Source of the DNA: Candidatus Omnitrophota bacterium | GTDB lineage: Bacteria > Omnitrophota > Gorgyraeia > B26-G9 | DNA length: 52,000 nt | Direction of reading: 5' to 3' | Assembly (NCBI GenBank): GCA_018817165.1 | Contig: JAHITY010000031.1 | Coordinates: 1 to 52,000, forward strand | Part shown: piece after piece, positions 1 to 6,647 of the stretch | Position numbering within the stretch: the stretch's first letter is position 1 | How the letters are laid out: each line of letters opens with the position of its first letter | Notes under the pieces: generated by a model | Told to the model about the DNA's origin: nothing | The model's database searches: none | The model's input: the letters and a program-made list of their open reading frames with translations, nothing else | Position numbers and translations under genes: made by a program

Positions 1-1
1 A

Positions 2-124
2 ATCCAGGGTTATTTTAAAAGTGAACGAAGCCTTAATCTTTGGATGTTTGGGCTTATTCAGCAAATACAACTAAAGCAAATTCAACAACCTAAGAGAATG
101 CCAAAATACCAAAGTGCGAAATAA
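2..124 (+). CDS. C-terminal tail of an unidentified protein (5' end outside window)
   Basis: An open frame enters from the left edge and runs 40 codons to a TAA at 122-124. The visible tail is basic and glutamine-rich (ending PKYQSAK) and shows no recognisable domain. The next feature is a tRNA promoter at 153, so the stop is a plausible gene end. It could be a chance open frame; the family cannot be named from this fragment. Confidence 0.4.
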   Translation: MQGYFKSERSLNLWMFGLIQQIQLKQIQQPKRMPKYQSAK

Positions 125-152
125 TTGTTGCTTTACTTAGCCATAATATTAT

Positions 153-181
153 TTGACATGTTTTTTGTTTTATGATAAAGT
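153..181 (+). promoter_or_regulatory. Putative sigma70-type promoter of tRNA-Phe
   Basis: A perfect TTGACA at 153-158 is followed by a 17-nt spacer and TAAAGT at 176-181 (four of six matches to TATAAT). Transcription would begin near 188, about 50 nt before the tRNA. The call rests on motif and position only. Confidence 0.5.
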
Positions 182-240
182 ACACAAGACTAATTTTTAA
201 GTAATAATTCTCTGAATTTGGGTATTAAAACTTAATTTTA

Positions 241-316
241 GCCGGGGTAGCTCAGGTGGTAGAGCGAGGGACTGAAAATCCCTGCGTCGGCAGTTCAACT
301 CTGTTCCCCGGCACCA
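241..316 (+). tRNA. tRNA-Phe (anticodon GAA)
   Basis: A full cloverleaf is visible. The acceptor stem is GCCGGGG/CCCCGGC, the D-arm is GCTC/GAGC, and the anticodon stem is AGGGA/TCCCT with loop CTGAAAA, giving anticodon GAA. The variable loop is five nt and the T-arm is GGCAG/CTGTT with loop TTCAACT. The discriminator is A and the 3' CCA (314-316) is genomically encoded. It lies between its own promoter and an intrinsic terminator, so it is probably monocistronic. Confidence 0.97.
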
Positions 317-350
317 AAAAGCCTTATCCGAAAGGATGAGGCTTTTTTAT
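317..350 (+). terminator. Rho-independent terminator of tRNA-Phe
   Basis: A 9-bp stem (GCCTTATCC at 321-329 with GGATGAGGC at 334-342, one G-U pair) closes a GAAA tetraloop and is followed by six T. It starts directly after the CCA end. Confidence 0.93.
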
Positions 351-464
351 TTACTAAAACAGAGTTGAACAAAAGAAGAAATAAAACTGACTGATTATTG
401 ATAGGTCTGGAATCAATTATTATGGCTTTCATTAGGGATAAAGAGAGTAAGCGTTAATGCTACA

Positions 465-696
465 AGATGATAGGCAAATTTTACGCAAGTCACAAATTTT
501 CTTGATGTTTACATCAAGAACTGTAAATTCGTGCCGTATTTCTGGCACTTGCGGAACTCGCCCTTAAAAGTTGGCGTAAACGCCTTTCATTAAGATTGCA
601 AGGGCTCAGACAGGTCCTCGTGCCCTAAAGGGTCCCCAAAAATTCGACACGTATTTACCTAAATTTGTGAAAAGCTTAAAAATTTACCTATCATCT
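465..696. other. Nested inverted-repeat element, candidate structured RNA or MITE-like repeat
   Basis: Outer arms 465-482 and 679-696 are complementary at 17 of 18 positions. A second arm pair, 490-499 with 661-670, is complementary over 10 of 10. Inside lie further hairpins: TTCTTGATG/CATCAAGAA (499-520, TTTA loop), GTGCC/GGCAC (531-547) and GGCG/CGCC (573-584). No open reading frame explains it. The element could be a multi-branched noncoding RNA or a small non-autonomous repeat inserted behind the tRNA. It does not match the parts of RNase P RNA, 6S RNA or tmRNA that I can recall. Confidence 0.5.
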
Positions 697-739
697 TTCA
701 CATGAATTCATAAATAGCTAGGTTTATATTCTCCCCTTG

Positions 740-960
740 AAACCAAGTGATCTATTTTCTTTGGTTTAGGAACGGAGATGTAGCCAGGATGGTGGAACGC
801 CACTGAACCAGGATGAGTGATTTGGCGGCGAACCCCGCGAATGCGGGGTGAGTAGCAGTTACTAAACCATTAGAAAATCATCGCTGTTTCAACTGGGGCG
901 GGATTTTCTTTGCTTCGTTTCTTTTTCCTGTAGAAAAGAAATGAAGAGAGTCGGTGATGT
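740..960. other. Second structured noncoding segment, function unknown
   Basis: The arms GGTTTAG (763-769)/CTAAACC (862-868) and ATTTTCT (754-760)/AGAAAAT (872-878) form an interrupted long stem. It encloses GTGG/CCAC (792-803) and a six-bp hairpin CCCCGC-GAAT-GCGGGG (833-848). A separate 13-bp hairpin follows at 913-946. The segment lies between the tRNA unit and the 3' end of the minus-strand SPL-like gene. It may be an RNA on either strand, a REP-like repeat, or part of the minus-strand 3' UTR. Confidence 0.4.
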
Positions 961-999
961 TTTAGGATAATAATATTCACGTTTATTAAATAAGAGGTA

Positions 1000-2391
1000 T
1001 TATTTATCAGCAATTAGGTATTTTTCAACTGCTTTTGAGCTTTGGAGGTCATTGCTTATTGTTTGCCAACAGTCAGCATCTTCCATGCATAAATATACCG
1101 GTGTTTTTGGGTCATATTTACGAATCATTTCCTGCATTTTATGGTAAATCTGTTTGCGCAGGAATTTAGGATAGCGCAGCTTTTTATCCGGGCCTAAGAA
1201 CAACTCTCCATAAAAAATATTACTTTCCGGGAATCTTAATTCCGCGGCATTTTTAAGCTTTCTTGTGCCGCGGAGAGTGCCGATGCTTATCCAGCTAAAT
1301 GGCGGTTTAAGCCGCTTATACAAAAGATCAATAACCTGTTGGTATAATTCCTGCCAATTCTCAGAATAGATAACCGGATCAAAATGAAAGCCCAAGGAAA
1401 AACCTTTTTCTTGAACAGCCAAAGCCGCGTCAAGTCTTTGTTCGAGGTTTGCGGTCAGCAATTCTTCAGCCTTAACAATTGATTGGGGATTTAATGACCA
1501 AGAAATAATAATGTTTTTGCTGGCTTTTAACTTTAGAATATTGCTGATATTATTGCTTTTGGTTTTCAGCTCAAAATAAACTGGTTTGTCGCGAAAAAAC
1601 TCGATTAGTTTTTCGGCATAACCGGTAATATAATCTAAGGCCAGAGAATCGCAGAATTCACCGGTACCGATCCGGATCGGCTGGTTAATTTTTTGATAGA
1701 AGGCATCGAATTTCTGAAAAAAATCATCGAGATTGGCCGGCAAGACAATTCCCGGGAAATTAGTGTATTGCTGGAGAAAACAATAAGAACAATCATAAGG
1801 GCAGCCAAAGCCGAGATTAAAGATCCAGTAATTACAGCCAATATGGTTTTTAGTGCAGGGGCAGGGTTTAATAAAGTCCCAGTTTTCCTGGACAATGAAA
1901 ACAATTGGTTTTTTTAGATCTTTTAAATCAAACTGATTGTTTTTTACATACTCAAGACAGTTGTTTATTATGATTACCTGAGTATCTGGAAATTTTTCGG
2001 TAAAGCGTTGGCTTAAATAACTGTTTTTTGCTTTTTCCTCAATATAAATAAGTTCGGGAATGAAATTTGCTGATTGGGGGTGAATATGAGTAAGGCTAGG
2101 TTTTAATTCAGCAAGAAAAATCTGCCCAGGATCAATTGCCTGGTTTTTACTGGAAAGCGGAAAGCGGAGATCAATTAAATGGCGCTTGATATTCACAAAT
2201 TTATTCCGGCCATTACTATTTTGAATGATTTGATCAACGGTGAGTTTACTGATAATTTGCTGTTCAGTAATCTGATCCCGAATTTTAATTTCATGAAAAA
2301 GTCTTTGAATATCTTTTAATTGATTAAAATTTAAGCTAAAATCAAAAATCTGCTCAAGATTGTGTTTAAACTGTTGTTGTGTATTATTCAT
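1000..2391 (-). CDS. Spore-photoproduct-lyase-like radical SAM protein
   Basis: This 463-residue protein carries the radical SAM cluster motif GCPYDCSYC, with cysteines at about residues 197, 201 and 204. Just upstream is a second cysteine group, KPCPCTK...GC, seen in SPL-like radical SAM proteins. The context FLQQYTN and later FELKTKS and SWSLNP also resemble the SPL family (spore photoproduct lyase and its non-sporulating relatives). A role in DNA photolesion repair is possible, but the substrate cannot be read from sequence. I chose the ATG at 2389-2391 because AAGGAAG sits nine nt upstream; an in-frame ATG at 2418 has no clear ribosome site and would overlap the upstream gene by 35 nt. 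With this start the two genes overlap by eight nt, so they are probably translationally coupled. Confidence 0.85.
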   Translation of the reverse strand: MNNTQQQFKHNLEQIFDFSLNFNQLKDIQRLFHEIKIRDQITEQQIISKLTVDQIIQNSNGRNKFVNIKRHLIDLRFPLSSKNQAIDPGQIFLAELKPSLTHIHPQSANFIPELIYIEEKAKNSYLSQRFTEKFPDTQVIIINNCLEYVKNNQFDLKDLKKPIVFIVQENWDFIKPCPCTKNHIGCNYWIFNLGFGCPYDCSYCFLQQYTNFPGIVLPANLDDFFQKFDAFYQKINQPIRIGTGEFCDSLALDYITGYAEKLIEFFRDKPVYFELKTKSNNISNILKLKASKNIIISWSLNPQSIVKAEELLTANLEQRLDAALAVQEKGFSLGFHFDPVIYSENWQELYQQVIDLLYKRLKPPFSWISIGTLRGTRKLKNAAELRFPESNIFYGELFLGPDKKLRYPKFLRKQIYHKMQEMIRKYDPKTPVYLCMEDADCWQTISNDLQSSKAVEKYLIADK

Positions 2392-3247
2392 TTGCAGTGA
2401 CTTCCTTTTTTGGTTCATAATCGTATGAATTCATTAAATCCGTGTATTGTTTTACTTGTTCAGTTTTTCCTCTTTTTTGCGCTCCGCTTATATATATCAG
2501 GCATTTTTCTTTGAGTGCTTTTATCGCGGAATTTCTTTGGTGATCATTTAACTGAGCGGTCTTAAGCAGTTTATTTATCGCATATATTCTTAAGGTATCC
2601 ATTGCCGGATATTGGCGGGAGAGCTGATCAGCATGTCCGCCATGCTTTATGGTCAAAACATGAGGGATGAGCTTAATCGGATAAACAATGCTGGCCCTTA
2701 ACCATAAATCATAATCTTCGCAAGCCATCATGGTCTGATCAAAACAGCCGATATGCTTAAACAGCTGTTTTTTAACCACAGTTGTCGACATGCCAATACA
2801 GCAAAGCTGTAAAGCATTGTCAAAAACCCAGCCATCAGGTTTTTGATGGATCTTTTTCTGATTGAGCAGTTTTTGATTACGATACCAAATTTCTTCAGTG
2901 TGAAATATATGAATATCCGGAAAGCGATTTATATAATCCCGGCTTATCGCAAGTTTTTCTGGCTTAAAGCAATCATCAGAATCTAAAAAAGCAATAAAAT
3001 CAGCTTTGGCCAATTCTATTCCATGGTTACGGGCGCGGGAAACTCCGGTATGATCCTGATAAATATAAATTAAACGTTTATCGGGAATATCTTTGATCAT
3101 TTGAGCAGTATTGTCAGTTGAACCATCATCAATAATAATCAGTTCAAAATCAGTGTTTGTTTGGGAAAGCACTGATTTAATCGCTTGGTTTAAGAAATCA
3201 CAGCGATTGAAAGTAGGAATAATAATGCTAAAATAAGGATTTTTCAT
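2384..3247 (-). CDS. Family 2 glycosyltransferase
   Basis: The 287-residue protein opens with the GT-A core FSIIIPTFNR at residues 6-15, followed by IIIDDGSTDNT and then AFLDSDDC, the DXD-type metal and nucleotide-sugar site. MACEDYDLWLR matches the ED motif that supplies the catalytic base in GT2 enzymes. There is no membrane segment, so it should act on the cytoplasmic face on an unknown acceptor. It is the first gene of a two-gene minus-strand unit with the SPL-like gene, an unexpected pairing. A promoter lies immediately upstream. Confidence 0.9.
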   Translation of the reverse strand: MKNPYFSIIIPTFNRCDFLNQAIKSVLSQTNTDFELIIIDDGSTDNTAQMIKDIPDKRLIYIYQDHTGVSRARNHGIELAKADFIAFLDSDDCFKPEKLAISRDYINRFPDIHIFHTEEIWYRNQKLLNQKKIHQKPDGWVFDNALQLCCIGMSTTVVKKQLFKHIGCFDQTMMACEDYDLWLRASIVYPIKLIPHVLTIKHGGHADQLSRQYPAMDTLRIYAINKLLKTAQLNDHQRNSAIKALKEKCLIYISGAQKRGKTEQVKQYTDLMNSYDYEPKKEVTANE

Positions 3248-3254
3248 AAAATAC

Positions 3255-3284
3255 AGTATAGCAAGTTTTTCTGAAAACGTCTAA
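3255..3284 (-). promoter_or_regulatory. Promoter for the minus-strand glycosyltransferase and SPL-like pair
   Basis: Read on the minus strand, TTAGAC (3284-3279) is followed by an 18-nt spacer and TATACT (3260-3255), just before the start codon at 3247. The transcript would have almost no leader. Confidence 0.45.
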
Positions 3285-3667
3285 TTGTTTAGATTGAAAA
3301 TTTATTGGCAAAGCCAATAGAAAATTTAAAAAACAAAATAAATAGTCGCTGTCCCTATTTTAAACGTACTTTTAAGCAATAGATTGTACAGAATGATATG
3401 CATTTAGTATAATTGATTGACAGAATGTATGTTTCTGATACTTCTCGCGGGTTTGCTGATCGGCGATTTTTGGGTGCCGCGGGAAATTTCCTTTTCCGGC
3501 TCGGACTTATTTGTTTATTCTAATATGTTATTGCGATGTAATACAAAAATGACTTGAGAAATCAAATATGTATTGTATAACTTAATAAATAACTATAATT
3601 ATGTCCAGTAATTTGGTATAATCATGCTCTGATAATTTTTTAAAACCATAAACAAAAAAGTGAACAA
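3285..3667 (+). promoter_or_regulatory. Intergenic region with two candidate promoters for hisH
   Basis: No coding frame is convincing here. TTGAGA (3554-3559), a 16-nt spacer and TATAAC (3576-3581) form one candidate. A perfect extended -10, TGGTATAAT (3614-3622), forms a second, closer one. A short hairpin ATTGGC-AAA-GCCAAT (3304-3318) is flanked by copies of GAAAATTT, and its role is unclear. The GC-rich stretch near 3445-3510 shows no pattern I can name. Confidence 0.45.
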
Positions 3668-4324
3668 ATGATTGCAATTATTGATTATAAAATGGGTAAT
3701 GTCCGCAGTGTGGCCAAGGCTTTGGAATCTTTGGGGGCAAAAGTAGAGCTGACTGCCAGCAAAACTAAGCTGGCTAAAGCCAAGGCATTGGTTTTGCCAG
3801 GGGTCGGGGCTTTTGCTGCAGGGATGAAAAACCTGCAAAAGTTGAAGCTTATTCCGGAGATAAAAAAAGCAATTGCTCAGGATAAGCCATTTCTGGGCAT
3901 ATGTTTGGGGCAGCAGCTGTTGTTTAGCCAAAGCTATGAACATGGCAAGCACAAGGGCCTTGATATCATCCCAGGGGAAGTGGTTATGTTTAAACCCGGG
4001 CTTAAGATTCCGCATATGGGCTGGAATACGATCACACAAGTTAAAAGTAAAAAGTTAAAAGTGAAAAATGAAAAACAAAAAATTTTTGTTCCCGGAATAT
4101 TAGAAGGCATCCCGGATGATAGTTATTTTTATTTTGTACATTCTTATTATGTCAAGCCATTAAGCAGAAAATGGATTATTGCCACCACAGAATATGGTCA
4201 GAAGTTTGCCAGTATTGTGGGCCAGGGCAATACTTTCGGCATTCAATTCCATCCGGAAAAAAGTTCAGATATGGGACTTAAGATTCTTAAAAATTTCTGC
4301 AGAATCTGTGGAGAACTAGAATAA
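3668..4324 (+). CDS. hisH: Imidazole glycerol phosphate synthase, glutaminase subunit HisH
   Basis: This class I glutamine amidotransferase supplies ammonia to HisF in histidine biosynthesis. The nucleophile is Cys79 in GICLGQQ, and the partner residues His195 and Glu197 lie in FHPEKSS; the start MIAIIDYKMGN is typical. At 218 residues it is slightly long because of a lysine-rich insert at about residues 124-137. That insert is encoded by six heptamers of AAGTTAA type (4038-4079, 42 nt), which keep the frame. hisF lies just downstream, but a four-helix-bundle cassette separates the two. No other his genes are in the window. Confidence 0.95.
   Translation: MIAIIDYKMGNVRSVAKALESLGAKVELTASKTKLAKAKALVLPGVGAFAAGMKNLQKLKLIPEIKKAIAQDKPFLGICLGQQLLFSQSYEHGKHKGLDIIPGEVVMFKPGLKIPHMGWNTITQVKSKKLKVKNEKQKIFVPGILEGIPDDSYFYFVHSYYVKPLSRKWIIATTEYGQKFASIVGQGNTFGIQFHPEKSSDMGLKILKNFCRICGELE
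4038..4079 (+). repeat. Heptameric repeat tract inside hisH
   Basis: Six consecutive 7-mers read AAGTTAA, AAGTAAA, AAGTTAA, AAGTGAA, AAATGAA, AAACAAA. The tract is exactly 42 nt, so it adds 14 codons without a frameshift, in a region where HisH proteins are normally shorter. Confidence 0.8.
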
Positions 4325-4325
4325 T

Positions 4326-4370
4326 CTCGGTAAAGTCTTACGGTTACGATGCCCGTTTCGTTAATGGGTT
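4326..4370 (+). repeat. Dispersed ~50-bp repeat, left copy flanking four-helix-bundle gene
   Basis: The repeat starts two nt after the hisH stop. Its core CGGTAAAGTCTTACGGTTAC, followed by GATGCCCGTTTCG, is homologous to the tandem copies at 39244-39300 and 39333-39389. It is also homologous, in inverted orientation, to the copy at 4785-4833. Confidence 0.75.
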
Positions 4371-4387
4371 GGGGGTAATGGTAGAAA

Positions 4388-4783
4388 ATGGATAATAATA
4401 AAAAGATCACAAGTTTTCATGATCTAGATGTATATAATAACACTTACGGTCTCATGCTTAAGGTAATGGAAGAGATTGTTCCTAAATTACCTGTTTGTGA
4501 AAAATTTGATTTAGTAGACCAATTAAGGCGTGCGTGTAAAACAATTCCTAGGTTAATTGCTGAAGGTTATGCCAAAAGACATCAAAAGGCTGGGTTCCAA
4601 AAGTATATTGATGACGCTATGGCAGAATGCAATGAGATGATTGTTAGCCTAAGTCAATGTAAAGATCTTTATTCTGATTTTGTAAATATAGATCTATGTA
4701 AAGAGCTAATAGATATGTATGATAAGTCAGGCAGACAACTCTATAAATTAGGGGATGCTTGGACGAATTTTAAAAGACGATAA
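4388..4783 (+). CDS. Four-helix-bundle protein (23S rRNA IVS-encoded / S23 family)
   Basis: The 131-residue protein matches the four-helix-bundle family by its core DQLRRACKTIPRLIAEGYAK and the following KAGFQKYIDDAMAECNEMIVSL. Relatives occur in 23S rRNA intervening sequences and as accessory proteins of diversity-generating retroelements; their biochemical role is poorly defined. The gene is inserted between hisH and hisF, which normally adjoin. It is bounded on both sides by inverted copies of a ~50-bp repeat and has no transposase. This placement suggests a small mobile or passively spreading cassette rather than a histidine gene. Confidence 0.85.
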   Translation: MDNNKKITSFHDLDVYNNTYGLMLKVMEEIVPKLPVCEKFDLVDQLRRACKTIPRLIAEGYAKRHQKAGFQKYIDDAMAECNEMIVSLSQCKDLYSDFVNIDLCKELIDMYDKSGRQLYKLGDAWTNFKRR

Positions 4784-4784
4784 T

Positions 4785-4833
4785 CCTAACCGTAAGACGA
4801 TACGGGCATCGTAGCCTTTACCGTTAAACGAGG
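4785..4833 (-). repeat. Dispersed ~50-bp repeat, right (inverted) copy flanking four-helix-bundle gene
   Basis: Read on the minus strand, the core CTACGATGCCCGTATCG followed by TCTTACGGTT matches the left copy at 4326-4370 and the copies near 39.3 kb. Its outer end contains GAGGTGA, seven nt before the hisF start, so the repeat appears to supply hisF's ribosome-binding site. Confidence 0.75.
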
Positions 4834-4840
4834 TGACTAA

Positions 4841-5626
4841 ATGTTAGCAAAGCGGATAATTCCATGTTTAGATGTTAAAGACGGCAGAGTGGTTAAAGGA
4901 ATTAATTTTCTTAATCTCAGAGACGCCGGCGATCCGGTTGAACAGGCAGCAATGTACAGCCGGGAAGGCGCAGATGAGGTTGTGTTTTTAGATATTACCG
5001 CAAGTTCTGATCATCGCAAAACCATGCTTGATGTGGTTAAGCGAACCGCGGAACAGGTATTTATTCCGTTTACAGTAGGCGGTGGAATTCGTAAGCTTTC
5101 AGATATAGAGCTTATCTTGCGCAAAGGCGCGGATAAAGTTTCTTTAAATACTGCGGCGGTTAAAAATCCCCAGCTGATCAAACGAGCAGCCAGAAAATTC
5201 GGCAATCAGTGTATTGTGGTTGCCATAGACGCAAAAAGAAGACCATCAGCCATCAGCCATCAGCCATCAGCTAGTAAGTGGGAAGTTTATATTTACGGCG
5301 GCAGAGAACCTACTGGTATTGATGTAATTGAATGGGTTAAAAAAGTTGAGGCTCTGGGAGCAGGGGAAATCCTGCTGACCAGCATGGATAAAGACGGCAC
5401 GCAATCCGGCTATGATCTTGAACTGACGCGGGCAGTGTGCGAGGCAGTGAATATCCCGGTGATTGCTTCCGGCGGAGCGGGAACTCTTGAGCATTTGTAT
5501 GACGGTCTTTACAAAGGCAAAGCAGACGCGGTTTTAGCAGCATCAATTTTTCATTATGGAAAGTATAAGGTCAAACAGACTAAAAAGTATTTAGCAGCCA
5601 AGGGCTTGCATATGCGTTGTGTTTAA
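4841..5626 (+). CDS. hisF: Imidazole glycerol phosphate synthase, cyclase subunit HisF
   Basis: This is the (beta/alpha)8 cyclase that joins ammonia from HisH to PRFAR, giving IGP and AICAR. The catalytic aspartates are visible: Asp11 in [15 protein letters not shown] and Asp130 in VVAIDAKR. Phosphate-binding loops FTVGGGIRK and IASGGAG are intact. The protein is 261 residues, a few more than usual. The excess is residues 134-146 ([13 protein letters not shown]), encoded by four perfect CATCAGC heptamers at 5244-5271. The insert falls in the loop after the Asp130 strand, where HisF proteins vary, so activity is probably kept. The start has GAGGTGA seven nt upstream, inside the neighbouring repeat. 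Confidence 0.96.
   Translation: MLAKRIIPCLDVKDGRVVKGINFLNLRDAGDPVEQAAMYSREGADEVVFLDITASSDHRKTMLDVVKRTAEQVFIPFTVGGGIRKLSDIELILRKGADKVSLNTAAVKNPQLIKRAARKFGNQCIVVAIDAKRRPSAISHQPSASKWEVYIYGGREPTGIDVIEWVKKVEALGAGEILLTSMDKDGTQSGYDLELTRAVCEAVNIPVIASGGAGTLEHLYDGLYKGKADAVLAASIFHYGKYKVKQTKKYLAAKGLHMRCV
5244..5271 (+). repeat. Heptameric repeat (CATCAGC x4) inside hisF
   Basis: Four perfect tandem CATCAGC units are followed by the near-unit TAGTAAG. They encode an Ala/Ser/His/Gln stretch not expected at this position in HisF. Confidence 0.85.
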
Positions 5627-5684
5627 AATGGGGAACAAACAGGGCAAAGTTAATTATTTCCTGCCTATAAAGTAACTTCGATAA

Positions 5685-6506
5685 ATGATTAAGAGCCAAA
5701 TGCTGGATAAAAAAACAGAAAATAAGCTAAAGCTGCTTAAAAATCAGCTTCTATCTCTAAAAAGCGTGGTTGTGGCTTTTTCCGGAGGCATTGACAGCAC
5801 TTTATTATTAAAAGCAGCTTATGATGTTTTAGATAAGAATGTTTTGGCTGTGATTATCGCATCAGCTTTCTTTCCTAACTCGGAATTGGATTTGGCAATT
5901 AAAACAGCTAGACAGATAGGATGTAGATATAAGGTTATAAAACTTGATGTGCTTAAAAATAGTAAAATCAGTAAAAATCCGAAAAACAGATGCTATATTT
6001 GCAAAAAGCAGATTATGCAGCAATTGCTGAAAATCGCTAAAACCAATAAGCTTAAACATGTAATTGAAGGCTCTAACTTTGATGATTTAAGTGAGCACAG
6101 ACCAGGCAAGCAAGCATTGCGAGAATTAGGGGTAAGTTCTCCCTTGGCTGAATCCAAGCTTACTAAACCAGAAATAAGACAATTGCTTCGCTATTTTGGG
6201 TTTAAACAGTGGGATAGCGGATCATCGAGTTGTCTGGCTACGAGATTTCCTTATCAAACAAGTCTGAATAATATAGATTTAGAAGCAGTTGCTTGCGCGG
6301 AAAATCTGATCAAATCGCTGGGCTTTAAACAAGTCCGGGTGCGGATGGATGAACGCATTGCCAGGATTGAGGTTAGTAAGAATAAAATCAAAGCATTGTT
6401 TAAAGTTTTTGATAAAAAACTAATAGATAAGTTTAAAAAATTAGGATTTAATCATATTTGCATTGATCTTGAAGGCTATTGCAGCGGCAGTATGGATGAG
6501 TTGTAA
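5685..6506 (+). CDS. larE: LarE-type ATP-dependent sulfur transferase (PP-loop)
   Basis: This 273-residue protein has the N-type ATP pyrophosphatase loop AFSGGIDST (residues 31-39). It then shows the LarE signature order: NRCYICKK, IEGSNFDDLSEHRPG, LRELGVSSPLAE and SSSCLATRFPY. LarE sacrifices a cysteine sulfur or uses an Fe-S cluster to thiolate the pyridinium ring of the nickel-pincer cofactor; the Cys in SSSCLATR aligns with the sulfur-donor position. No larB, larC or lactate racemase lies in this window. The gene follows hisF by 58 nt and may be cotranscribed. WbpG-type amidotransferases also pair with HisHF, but they are longer and have different cysteine motifs. Confidence 0.88.
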   Translation: MIKSQMLDKKTENKLKLLKNQLLSLKSVVVAFSGGIDSTLLLKAAYDVLDKNVLAVIIASAFFPNSELDLAIKTARQIGCRYKVIKLDVLKNSKISKNPKNRCYICKKQIMQQLLKIAKTNKLKHVIEGSNFDDLSEHRPGKQALRELGVSSPLAESKLTKPEIRQLLRYFGFKQWDSGSSSCLATRFPYQTSLNNIDLEAVACAENLIKSLGFKQVRVRMDERIARIEVSKNKIKALFKVFDKKLIDKFKKLGFNHICIDLEGYCSGSMDEL

Positions 6507-6580
6507 TTACTGGATAAACTTTTAATACGAAACCAGTTTTAGTTTAACTGATTTAATTATTATATGTTATGGTGATTTGA

Positions 6581-6609
6581 TTGACATGTATAGTCTCTGA
6601 TGGTAAAAT
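6581..6609 (+). promoter_or_regulatory. Promoter of the surface polysaccharide cluster
   Basis: A perfect TTGACA (6581-6586), a 17-nt spacer and TAAAAT (6604-6609) lie 39 nt before the GTG start of the flippase gene. This is the best match to a sigma70-type promoter ahead of the long run of closely spaced plus-strand genes. Confidence 0.7.
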
Positions 6610-6647
6610 ATTTTTTTATATATAAATCAAGAAAAGACCCTTAAAGA

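Noticed and set aside
465-960. RNase P RNA, 6S RNA, tmRNA or SRP RNA
   Set aside because: None of the conserved landmark sequences of these RNAs that I can recall is present, and the sizes and stem order do not fit.
1693-1917. Small plus-strand frame opposite the SPL-like gene
   Set aside because: It lies wholly inside a well-supported radical SAM gene on the other strand, and shows no ribosome site or family resemblance.
3668-6506. hisH, hisF and a PP-loop gene as a WbpG-type sugar amidotransferase set for O-antigen
   Set aside because: The PP-loop protein carries LarE signatures (NRCYICKK, EHRPG, CLATRFPY) and is shorter than WbpG. HisF and HisH have ordinary histidine-pathway active sites.
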